Source of the DNA: an uncultured Oscillospiraceae bacterium
GTDB lineage: Bacteria > Bacillota > Clostridia > Oscillospirales > Acutalibacteraceae
Length of the DNA stretch: 9,139 nt
Assembly (NCBI GenBank): GCA_900550095.1
Contig: URRG01000069.1
Span: forward strand, 1 to 9,139
Direction: 5' to 3'
Positions 1 to 5,883 of the stretch are shown here, one piece after another. Numbering within the stretch: the first letter of the stretch is position 1; every line of letters begins with the position of its first letter. A program made the translations under genes and the position numbers. A model generated the notes under the pieces. It was not told the DNA's origin. It ran no database searches and worked only from the letters and a program-made list of their open reading frames with translations.

Positions 1-314
<314 letters not shown>

Positions 315-380
315 AGTACTTCATGAGTTTTTCTTCTGCTTCTCTTTATTCAGTTTTCAGGGTATTGATACCCTTTACAT

Positions 381-413
381 AGACTTCCTTAGAAATAAGG
401 AAGTCTATTTTTT
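381..413 (+). terminator. Intrinsic terminator of the rRNA transcription unit
   Basis: A perfect 10-bp inverted repeat (AGACTTCCTT 381-390 with AAGGAAGTCT 397-406) surrounds a 6-nt loop and is followed by A and then six T (408-413). It lies about 65 bp past the 23S 3' end. A smaller inverted repeat, GGGTATTGATACCC (360-373), sits just before it and could be a processing or anti-termination hairpin. This placement implies the rRNA operon ends without a 5S gene after 23S. Confidence 0.9.
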
Positions 414-587
414 ATGCTGCGAAATTTTTGGGCGGCGCGGATCCCTTGTTTTCCGCTGTGCCGTTCTGTCCGCCGTATGCGCTGTATATTTTGTAGCTTT
501 TTTGTGGGCAAAGAAGTCATGCGTTCACCCCATTAAGCGGACAAGGCCGGAACCGCTGGAGCCTTTTTCAAATGCTAATCTTATGTG

Positions 588-629
588 CGGAACATCCTGC
601 ATCTTGATATCAAGATGCAGGATGTTCCG
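588..629. repeat. 42-bp perfect palindrome (loopless inverted repeat)
   Basis: The two 21-nt halves, CGGAACATCC...TTGAT (588-608) and its exact reverse complement (609-629), abut with no spacer; the centre is GATATC. Position 587/630 breaks the symmetry. On the + strand it is followed by ATTTT only, and on the - strand by no T-run, so it is at best a weak intrinsic terminator; folded RNA would need a small apical loop. A third copy of one half-arm, TCGGAACA (650-657), can pair with TGTTCCGA (623-630), giving a possible alternative hairpin. Its role is unknown: it may be a bidirectional terminator, a protein-binding site or a mobile-repeat unit. Confidence 0.85.
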
Positions 630-675
630 ATTTTCTGCCTATAGGGGGCTCGGAACAGAGAGTTTCAAAGCCCAA

Positions 676-715
676 TACGTCCACGCGCTCACGTGTCCAC
701 GTGCTCAAGTGCCTC
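676..715. repeat. Short degenerate 8-bp tandem array
   Basis: Five consecutive in-phase octamers can be read: TACGTCCA, CGCGCTCA, CGTGTCCA, CGTGCTCA and AGTGCCTC. The approximate consensus is CGTGYYCA. It is non-coding. The period matches that of the longer array at 7191-7290, but the consensus differs. No function can be assigned from the sequence. Confidence 0.55.
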
Positions 716-985
716 GCGATACGTTCTATACCTGGGTTTCGAGTGTTTACGAATTTCATGTTCTATGTTTATTGTGCGTATGGGCGTCTCTGCAGGCCGG
801 TCTGCCTGGCGGCGGAGAGCTTTGTGAGCAGCGCGTCCCCCTGGGCGCCGTCACCAAGGCGCCGCTTCCTTTGCGTTTACAGTTTGCCTTCTGTGTTCAG
901 GATAGAGTAAGCTGATCAGGGATGAAAACCCGGCAGGCAACGCCTTGTATTCTGTTTTTAGCTGTTTAAGCTGCTTATGAGTGCG

Positions 986-1035
986 AAAAATCAGCCTGCC
1001 CTTTTACATTCAAACATAAAGGGGCAGGCTGATTT
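986..1035 (-). terminator. Intrinsic terminator of the 1131-1886 gene
   Basis: A 14-bp perfect stem (AAATCAGCCTGCCC 988-1001 with its complement 1022-1035) extends through a G-U pair and four more A-T pairs to a loop of about 10 nt. Read on the - strand the stem is followed directly by a T-run (+ strand A at 986-990). It lies about 95 bp beyond the stop of the leftward gene. The opposite side has only a broken T-rich tract, so any effect on + strand transcription would be weaker. Confidence 0.85.
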
Positions 1036-1130
1036 CTCTCTTTGGGGCCTTTTCGTCTCTTTTTTTGTTTCTTTATGCCTTTACATTTTTGTGCTTCGAT
1101 TTTTTTGGCTTGTTTTCACATCGGCCAGCG

Positions 1131-1886
1131 TCAGCCGAAAATCAGAAGGCTGTCTCCCATATATATACGCTCTATACGCCCTTGGATATTTACGTCGAAG
1201 CAAAGGTAGTACATGTACTCCCTAGGGAAGCCGTGTGTGAGCATGTTGGTGGCGGCCTGAAGGGATACCGGTTCCATGGCATAGGGGAAGGAGACGGCCA
1301 GGGTATACGAAAACGAAGGAGCCTTTTCCGGAGAGACGGTTTCCGGCGGATAGGCCGGACCTCCTTTTTGGGGGATATTGATCAGATACGCACAGGGGTA
1401 GAGCTCATAGATACTGTCCGCCGGGCCGCCAACCTGTAGACCCGCCGCCCGGCTGCCTTCCAGCTCGGTGCACCATCCCTTTACCACAGGCGCATAGCGG
1501 GAGCCTATGCCCTTGTAGACGCGCAGCTCCTTTTGTTCGGGGCCATCTCTGAAGGATATATAACAGCCGTGATCCTCTGCAGGCATCTGCAGGTTTTCCT
1601 GCAGGCTTTGAGACTGCAGCCGCATGTTGTAGCCTATGCGGGTCTCTCCGCAGGAAAGAGACGGGAACCATGGTTCTCCGTAAGTATCCAGCATGCGTTT
1701 TCCCTCTGAAAGCAGGGATGAGAAAACGGCTGCCGCCGCGCAGACGAGGAGCGCTGTGCATGAAACGGCAATATATATCTTTCGGGCGTATTTTCGTCCA
1801 CTCCCATTTTGAAGAGTGTTTCGGTTCCGGTTCTTCCAATGGTTTTCCGCAGTCTTATGTATATGTATACCCATACGCCTGCGCAC
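1131..1886 (-). CDS. Membrane-anchored protein, divergent paralogue without zinc ribbon
   Basis: This is a 251-aa hypothetical protein. I chose the GTG at 1884-1886 because AGGAGG lies exactly 8 nt upstream. A TTG start 23 codons further up (1955) has poor spacing and overlaps a candidate -10 element. Residues 1-36 are basic (VRRRMGIHIHK..., GRKYARK), residues 37-57 form one membrane helix, and residues 58-251 would be external. The external part carries the motifs of the two neighbouring paralogues: T-x-I-x-Y-x-M (82-88), V-x-x-G-W (134-138), GLQVGGPADSIYELYP (149-164), and a C-terminal Y-x-x-F-D-V...GRI...I-x-x-GD (about 226-248). It lacks the Cys-x2-Cys pairs and the Pro/Gln linker of its relatives. 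No enzyme motif or lipobox is visible. The function is unknown; a surface sensor or ligand-binding role is inference. The coding call is strong because it has a Shine-Dalgarno site, paralogues and a terminator. Confidence 0.85.
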   Translation of the reverse strand: MRRRMGIHIHKTAENHWKNRNRNTLQNGSGRKYARKIYIAVSCTALLVCAAAAVFSSLLSEGKRMLDTYGEPWFPSLSCGETRIGYNMRLQSQSLQENLQMPAEDHGCYISFRDGPEQKELRVYKGIGSRYAPVVKGWCTELEGSRAAGLQVGGPADSIYELYPCAYLINIPQKGGPAYPPETVSPEKAPSFSYTLAVSFPYAMEPVSLQAATNMLTHGFPREYMYYLCFDVNIQGRIERIYMGDSLLIFG

Positions 1887-1894
1887 GGCTAACG

Positions 1895-1900
1895 CCTCCT
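1895..1900 (-). promoter_or_regulatory. Shine-Dalgarno site that fixes the GTG start at 1886
   Basis: The - strand reads AAAGGAGG then CGTTAGCC then GTG, an ideal 8-nt spacing. The next in-frame ATG is 12 nt further in and too distant. Confidence 0.8.
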
Positions 1901-1954
1901 TTCCTGTGAGCGGATCTGTGCCGCTGAACGGGCAATAGGGAGATTCAGATGCCA

Positions 1955-1960
1955 AGTATA
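1955..1960 (-). promoter_or_regulatory. Candidate -10 element for the 1131-1886 gene
   Basis: TATACT on the - strand, about 70 nt before the GTG start. No convincing -35 hexamer lies 16-18 nt upstream, so this is a tentative call. If real, the transcript would start near 1948 and exclude the upstream TTG codon. Confidence 0.3.
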
Positions 1961-2075
1961 ACGCAGAGCTCCGTTTAAAGGAGAAGAAAGGGGAGGCTGC
2001 GCGGTGATTTGGCGCGGGAGCGCTTAAAATGAAACAACGCAGAAGAGCACAAACGGGGAAACGCGAAAGAAGGGA

Positions 2076-2100
2076 GGGCAGGCAAAGGCGCAGTCTGCCC
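2076..2100 (-). terminator. Possible weak terminator after the 2168-3346 gene
   Basis: A 6-bp GGGCAG/CTGCCC stem with a 13-nt loop is followed on the - strand by a pyrimidine tract (TCCCTTCTTTC) rather than a true T-run. It may only attenuate, which would let the upstream gene read through into 1131-1886. Confidence 0.25.
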
Positions 2101-2167
2101 CATCCGCCTGTAAAACGTTATGGAAGAAAAAGAAAGGCAGAGCCGGGTTCTCCGGGTTTGACGCGGT

Positions 2168-3346
2168 TTATTGCATCATGATAAGCATCTGCGTATCCCC
2201 AAAGGAGATTCCCGCTATGCGGCTGCCTTCCACCCGGAAATCCAGCATAAACCACTGAGTACGGTCCAGCGTCCCGTTGAGCAGTCTTTCCTGAACCTGT
2301 TTGTTATACTCCGAATAGGTGTAAATTTTTCCGGTTTCGTCCATATAAACGGTATAGTAGGTGCTTTCGTCCGTCTCCGGATCATATGGATCCGCTTCCC
2401 GGCCGGTAGCTTCCGCGTCTTTTTCTTGAGAGGATAATATGCCCGGGTAAGCTTCCAGTATTTTTTCATATGAATCTCCCACCTGTAGTCCGCCTGCCGG
2501 GCCGGTCCCAGAACTGGCCGTATTCCAGCCCGCCACGGTTTCCGAACCGGTTTCCTCATCCTCACGGATGTATACGCCGACCAGAGAGCCGCTCTCCAGC
2601 TTATATACAGGGCCGAAGGTGTTTTCTAAATCAGGCTGTTTTTCTTCCAAAACGCTTTTTTCCATTCCATAGAAGATTTCGGTTCCGTCGTCCAGCTCAA
2701 GAACGGGCAGAGGGGGAGCTTTCGTACCGGCGGAACCCGGGGCGTTTTCTCTGCCGGGGCTTGTGTCCGCGCCGGGTCCGCCGCTTCCGATGCTGCTGGA
2801 ATCTTCCATGGCTCCGGGATTTTCGGATTTCTCATCCTCCTTGCCGCCTCCAAATGCGCCTGTGGCAAAAAGAACGACAGCGGCAGCTGCTATAAGCAGG
2901 AGGGCGCCCCCTACGCAGAGCCCGGCGACAAGGCCCTTTTTCGGTTTCCTAGGGCCGGACGGCGGTATCTGCGGGCCGTATGCTTCTTGTGTTCCCTGTG
3001 TTCCCTGCGCTCCATATGCTCCGGGCGTTCCCCCGGCGGGAAGGAAGGAGGGGGGATATTGTTCCGGCGGCGCGTATGCAGGCGGCGCTTCTTTGCCGGA
3101 AGCCTGCGCCGGGGATGCTTGTGCCGCCTGTGCCGCATGAGGAGTCTGTTCAGCGGGTATGCTCTGGGAAGCCTTTACAGCCTGTGCGGGCTGCAGAGGC
3201 TGCGGAGGCTGCGGAGACTGCAGAGAAGGAAATTCTTGGGCGCTTCCGTTGGGGGCGGGCGGCAAGACTCTTTCGGCAGGGGTCCCGCAGGCGCCGCAGA
3301 AGCGGGCGTCATCCGGCAGAGGCCTGCCGCATTTGATACAGAACAT
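2168..3346 (-). CDS. Zinc-ribbon, single-pass membrane protein with acidic external domain
   Basis: This is a 392-aa protein of unknown function. I chose the ATG at 3344-3346 (MFCIKCG...) because AAAGAGGG lies 7 nt upstream; an ATG at 3415 has no ribosome site and falls at the promoter. Domains in order: a zinc_ribbon_2-type ribbon (C3, C6, C17, C20; pattern CxxC-x10-CxxC); a low-complexity Pro/Gln/Ala linker (about 28-130) with PQPPQPLQP, AAQAAQ and GTQGTQ repeats; basic RKPKK (133-137); a membrane helix (138-164); a Gly/Ser/Glu-rich spacer; and an external domain (about 215-392). That domain contains GTEIFYGM (221-228), V-A-G-W (271-274), GLQVGDSYEKILEAYP (286-301), a Tyr-rich segment (YYTVYMDETGKIYTYSEY, 330-347), and FMLDFRVEGSRIAGISFGD at its end. 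The positive-inside rule puts the ribbon in the cytoplasm. It is clearly homologous to the 3667-4842 product, especially KKGLxxGLxVGGxxLLI at the membrane. A signalling or envelope-stress role is speculation. Confidence 0.9.
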   Translation of the reverse strand: MFCIKCGRPLPDDARFCGACGTPAERVLPPAPNGSAQEFPSLQSPQPPQPLQPAQAVKASQSIPAEQTPHAAQAAQASPAQASGKEAPPAYAPPEQYPPSFLPAGGTPGAYGAQGTQGTQEAYGPQIPPSGPRKPKKGLVAGLCVGGALLLIAAAAVVLFATGAFGGGKEDEKSENPGAMEDSSSIGSGGPGADTSPGRENAPGSAGTKAPPLPVLELDDGTEIFYGMEKSVLEEKQPDLENTFGPVYKLESGSLVGVYIREDEETGSETVAGWNTASSGTGPAGGLQVGDSYEKILEAYPGILSSQEKDAEATGREADPYDPETDESTYYTVYMDETGKIYTYSEYNKQVQERLLNGTLDRTQWFMLDFRVEGSRIAGISFGDTQMLIMMQ

Positions 3347-3353
3347 ATGCATG

Positions 3354-3358
3354 CCCTC
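3354..3358 (-). promoter_or_regulatory. Shine-Dalgarno site selecting ATG 3346
   Basis: The - strand has AAAGAGGG followed by 7 nt and then the ATG of MFCIKCG. It is too close to the ATG two codons earlier (3352) and unrelated to the distant ATG at 3415. Confidence 0.7.
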
Positions 3359-3423
3359 TTTCGTGATTGTATTTCCGAATTGCAGGTTTACATTTGAGAA
3401 TTCTCTAATTTCCATAAGTATAC

Positions 3424-3452
3424 ACTATAAAAAATCAAAAGAAAAGTGAAAA
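3424..3452 (-). promoter_or_regulatory. Candidate sigma-A promoter for the 2168-3346 gene
   Basis: On the - strand TTTTCA (3447-3452) is separated by 17 nt from TATAGT (3424-3429). A second -10-like TATACT (3417-3422) follows immediately. The -35 overlaps the T-run of the terminator at 3449-3485, so termination of the upstream gene and initiation of this one are packed together. The leader would be about 70 nt. Confidence 0.5.
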
Positions 3453-3485
3453 AGCGGCCCCTGCTTAAAACAACAGGAGCCGCTT
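3449..3485 (-). terminator. Intrinsic terminator of the 3667-4842 gene
   Basis: Arms AAGCGGCCCCTG (3452-3463) and CAGGAGCCGCTT (3474-3485) form a 12-bp stem with one mismatch and a 10-nt loop. On the - strand the stem runs into T5 (+ strand A at 3449-3453). It lies about 180 bp past the stop codon, leaving a long 3' untranslated region. Confidence 0.8.
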
Positions 3486-3595
3486 GCTGCGAGCCGTGAG
3501 CTATGGCGGCAGTACGGAAACAAAGGATCAGCCCGGATATGGGAGGCAGTTCATAGTCTGCTGTACACTGCGCGTCATGGAGCCGCCGCTGCCTG

Positions 3596-3619
3596 CTGCC
3601 GAGCTGCCGAGCTGCGCGG
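3596..3619. repeat. Three-unit 8-bp tandem repeat
   Basis: CTGCCGAG occurs twice in perfect tandem (3596-3603, 3604-3611), followed in phase by CTGCGCGG (3612-3619). It is non-coding and lies in the 3' untranslated stretch of the leftward gene ending at 3667. It is short enough to be chance or simple slippage, and is noted because 8-bp periodicity recurs elsewhere in the window. Confidence 0.45.
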
Positions 3620-3666
3620 ATATCCACCGGCGCCGGTACAGGCGGGTGCGGGGCGGCGAAGAAAAG

Positions 3667-4842
3667 TTACTCCATATAGGAGTACATGAGCTCGTCGGAT
3701 AAAATGATATCCAGCACCCTCCCGTTTTCGATAGCGATCACCATGATCCGCAGAGCGGCCAGCTCTTCATCGCCGTCGGCATCATCCACATAGTCCTCAT
3801 ATTGGTCTTCCGTGCAGATATTGCCGGACGGGTCGTAATACACGATGAATTCCCCGGCATAGTCGCTGTCCGGGTCAAAGGAACCGGAGCCGGTATACTC
3901 GGCGTCGGGATAGAGCTCTTCCATTTTGGAAAAGCGGTCTCCCACCTTCAGTCCGCTGGAAAGCTCGGTCCCCCGGTCCTGGATATACCAGCCGACTACA
4001 GTTTCCTCATCCCGCACAAGGAGGGTGGTATTTCCCATTTCCTCAGAGAAGGCGAGAGTGGTGTCCTCGTCATAGAGATAGATGTCGGAAACCATATCTT
4101 CTACATCCTCATAGGGCATCCCGTAGGTTATGGTGTTCTCGTCGTATACAAGAGAGGGAATGTTCCCGCTTCCCTTAAATACGCCGGAAAAGACCAGGAT
4201 CAGCACCACGATGAGGATCAGGAGCACGCCGCCTCCCACGGAAAGGCCGATGATGAGGCCCTTTTTCGATTTTTTTACAGCGGTTCCCGCCGGAGACGGC
4301 TGCGCGTAATAGGTATAGGCTCCCGGCTGGAGCGGCTGAGCCGCCTGAGGGACCTGAAAAGCCTGAGAAGCCTGAGCGCTCTGGACCGGAGAGGAGGCGG
4401 GATTTTGCTCAAAGGAGCCCGCCGCGTTGGATGCGCTGCCGCTGGAGGCGTCTTCATAGCTCAAATGCACCGTATCCCCGTTATACGCCGCGTTTTGCGG
4501 GTATCCTGCCTGCGGGCTGCCGGAACCGGGTTCCGCGCCGCCTGCGGGTGCATTGCCGCCGGGCTGTGCGTAATACGGCGGCTGGGCGTGAGCGGGCTGC
4601 GCATAGTACGCGGGGGCCTGCTCCTGCTGGGCGGGATGGTCCTGCGCTCCCGCCGGAGGCGCGTACTGGACGGAATTTTCCGCAGGCGGAACATGAGGCG
4701 GCTGCGGCTCCGCATAGCTGCCGGAGAATCCGGCGGGCGTTTCGGGAGCTTCCGGCTGGGCCGCGGCGTTTATCACCGCGCCGCATCCAAAGCAGAATTT
4801 AGAAGTATCCGGTATTTCTCTTCCGCAGTTTTTGCAAATCAT
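3667..4842 (-). CDS. Zinc-ribbon, single-pass membrane protein with acidic external domain
   Basis: This is a 391-aa paralogue of the 2168-3346 product; the function is unknown. The ATG at 4840-4842 (MICKNCG...) is favoured by AAGGAAGG 7 nt upstream; ATG codons at 4881 and 4860 lack such a site. Domains: a zinc ribbon with C3, C6, C17, C20; a long linker rich in Pro, Ala, Gln and Tyr (about 26-188) with YYAQP at 79-83, 90-94 and 178-182; basic KKSKK (190-194); a membrane helix (195-219); and an external domain (about 230-391). The last contains NTITYGMPYEDVEDM (236-250), VVGW (282-285), GLKVGDRFSKMEELYP (297-312), a strongly acidic Tyr/Asp stretch, and a final LRIMVIAIENGRVLDIIL (364-381). 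The ribbon is probably cytoplasmic and the acidic domain outside. The gene has its own promoter (4899-4927) and terminator (3449-3485), so it is independently transcribed. No lipobox, kinase or catalytic motif was seen. Confidence 0.9.
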   Translation of the reverse strand: MICKNCGREIPDTSKFCFGCGAVINAAAQPEAPETPAGFSGSYAEPQPPHVPPAENSVQYAPPAGAQDHPAQQEQAPAYYAQPAHAQPPYYAQPGGNAPAGGAEPGSGSPQAGYPQNAAYNGDTVHLSYEDASSGSASNAAGSFEQNPASSPVQSAQASQAFQVPQAAQPLQPGAYTYYAQPSPAGTAVKKSKKGLIIGLSVGGGVLLILIVVLILVFSGVFKGSGNIPSLVYDENTITYGMPYEDVEDMVSDIYLYDEDTTLAFSEEMGNTTLLVRDEETVVGWYIQDRGTELSSGLKVGDRFSKMEELYPDAEYTGSGSFDPDSDYAGEFIVYYDPSGNICTEDQYEDYVDDADGDEELAALRIMVIAIENGRVLDIILSDELMYSYME

Positions 4843-4849
4843 ACAACTA

Positions 4850-4854
4850 CCTTC
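4850..4854 (-). promoter_or_regulatory. Shine-Dalgarno site selecting ATG 4842
   Basis: The - strand reads AAGGAAGG, then TAGTTGT, then ATG. It rules out the two in-frame upstream ATG codons, which would only add a short tail before the zinc ribbon. Confidence 0.7.
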
Positions 4855-4898
4855 CTTCATATCGTATAATTCAGTATCCATATTCTAAAATATGCCGC

Positions 4899-4927
4899 AG
4901 TATAGCAACACTATAAATTGCTATAAA
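4899..4927 (-). promoter_or_regulatory. Sigma-A promoter with extended -10 for the 3667-4842 gene
   Basis: On the - strand TTTATA (4922-4927) is separated by 17 nt from TATACT (4899-4904), with TG one base before the -10 (TGCTATACT). The predicted start is near 4892, giving a leader of about 50 nt to the ATG at 4842. Confidence 0.6.
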
Positions 4928-5332
4928 AATATAAAAACGAAAAATCTTCCCCGGAGCATAACGGATCCCCCATACATGTTCTTGAAAGGTTCCGACAGGG
5001 GGAGTTTCTTTTGCTGCTTTCTGCTGTCTTCTGCTGCTTTCGTGCACAGGCCTGTAAAGTCAGCTTCCGGCAGGACCGCAGGGAACCCCGGCTTTGGAAA
5101 TGCAGACAGCTACAGAGACGGCCTTCGGGCGAGACGCGGGGAAAACCGGAGGGGAGGGAAACGGACGCTTAGGGAAAATCGCGCAGGAACCGGTCTGCAG
5201 GCATACATTCTAAAGATATAGAATATTAGTATAGTATACTCCAGGTGAGGAAGAAAAGAAAGCCTTTCTTTCCTGGACGACAAATTTCACTTGACAGAGG
5301 CGGGGATACGGTGGAAATTCGTTACAGTTTTG
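4928..5332. other. Non-coding spacer between divergent genes
   Basis: No supportable gene was found. A 109-codon + strand frame crossing it has no ribosome site, no recognisable domain, and overlaps the divergent promoter. Seen within: a TCCCCC/GGGGGA inverted repeat with a 26-nt interior (4966-5003); a direct repeat TGCTGCTTTC (5012-5021, 5032-5041); an imperfect inverted repeat ending TCCAGG...CCTGGA (about 5240-5278); and an isolated TTGACA at 5291-5296 with no matching -10. Confidence 0.6.
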
Positions 5333-5361
5333 TTGACAGATTGTGAATAATATGTTAAACT
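5333..5361 (+). promoter_or_regulatory. Strong sigma-A promoter of the DUF4190-like gene
   Basis: A perfect TTGACA (5333-5338), a 17-nt spacer and TAAACT (5356-5361), with TG one base before the -10 (5353-5354). The predicted start is near 5368, about 30 nt before the ATG at 5398. Confidence 0.8.
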
Positions 5362-5397
5362 TTATCCACTATCATATTCTTAAATGAGGTGTTACTT

Positions 5398-5721
5398 ATG
5401 CAGCAGCAGTATAGTCCCAAGGCAATCGGCGGCCTGGTATGCGGCGTAGTGTCCTTAGTTCTTATGCTTATCGGTCTCTTTACGGCTGGTATTGCAGGAA
5501 TTATCGGCCTGGCAGTTGGAATTGTAGGTTTGGTTCTTTCTATTATGGCCCGGAAGGAAATGCCCTCTACTATGGCGACAGCGGGTCTTGTCATTTCCAT
5601 TATAGGCGTGTGTCTCTGTGCAATCTTTGGGTTGGGATGCTTTGTTTGCTATTGCTCTGCCTGGAGCGCATACGGAAGCGCTGTAAGTTCTTTGGGCCAG
5701 TGGGCAAACGCTTTAAGCTGA
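5398..5721 (+). CDS. Small DUF4190-like integral membrane protein
   Basis: This is a 107-aa membrane protein. The ATG at 5398 is chosen because GAGG (5386-5389) lies 8 nt upstream; an in-frame GTG at 5389 overlaps that site. It opens with QQQYSPKAIGGLVCGVVSLVL, the typical 'short polar head, then KAI..L..GI.SL' pattern of DUF4190-type proteins. Hydrophobic segments are at about 8-28, 30-50 and 60-86, with a short basic turn (ARKEMP, 51-56) between the second and third. Glycine-rich G-x3-G packing motifs are frequent. The third segment is unusually rich in cysteine (C72, C74, C81, C84, C86). The short tail is polar. No enzymatic residue set is apparent and the family has no settled function. 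It is a single-gene unit with a strong promoter (5333-5361) and terminator (5796-5832). Confidence 0.85.
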   Translation: MQQQYSPKAIGGLVCGVVSLVLMLIGLFTAGIAGIIGLAVGIVGLVLSIMARKEMPSTMATAGLVISIIGVCLCAIFGLGCFVCYCSAWSAYGSAVSSLGQWANALS

Positions 5722-5795
5722 TCAGCATACCGAATTGCTTACAGAAAACTGCTGTAAGGGAATAACCCGACATGCAGTGAATGGGATGGTAGCGG

Positions 5796-5832
5796 AAAGC
5801 CAGGCAAACAGAGCGGTTTGCCTGGCTTTTTT
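5796..5832 (+). terminator. Intrinsic terminator after the DUF4190-like gene
   Basis: A perfect 14-bp stem (AAAGCCAGGCAAAC 5796-5809 with GTTTGCCTGGCTTT 5816-5829) with a 6-nt loop AGAGCG runs into six T (5827-5832). It insulates the small gene from the lgt gene 50 bp downstream. Confidence 0.95.
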
Positions 5833-5883
5833 GTAGAACATATATGAACATTTCTGGAAAACAGAAAGGATGCACATGTACAT

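Larger units (their letters stand above)
414..985. other. Non-coding spacer between rRNA operon and convergent gene
   Basis: No gene is supported on either strand. Frames open on the + strand here lack a Shine-Dalgarno site, have no recognisable domain, and one of them begins inside 23S rRNA. No 5S rRNA or tRNA cloverleaf was seen. The stretch contains a 42-bp perfect palindrome (588-629), a degenerate 8-bp tandem array (676-715), and a small GGCGCC...GGCGCC inverted repeat near 844-863. It separates a rightward rRNA operon from leftward genes, so transcription converges here. Confidence 0.7.

Noticed and set aside
1887..1955. Upstream TTG start giving YCPFSG, which looks like a decayed zinc-ribbon knuckle (CPxCG)
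   Set aside because: Only one cysteine is present, the ribosome-site spacing is poor, and a perfect site for the GTG at 1886 lies inside this segment; the resemblance is too slight to claim a remnant.
3802..4869. A 355-codon + strand frame antisense to the zinc-ribbon gene
   Set aside because: It is an Arg/Gly-rich mirror of the biased linker and acidic domain on the other strand; the - strand frame has a ribosome site, zinc ribbon, membrane helix and a paralogue.
4892..5221. A 109-codon + strand frame in the divergent spacer
   Set aside because: It begins within the - strand promoter region, lacks a ribosome site, and its second half is Arg/Gly-rich with no domain.
5240..5278. Imperfect TCCAGG...CCTGGA hairpin as a terminator
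   Set aside because: The stem is interrupted, there is no T-run, and no gene ends nearby.
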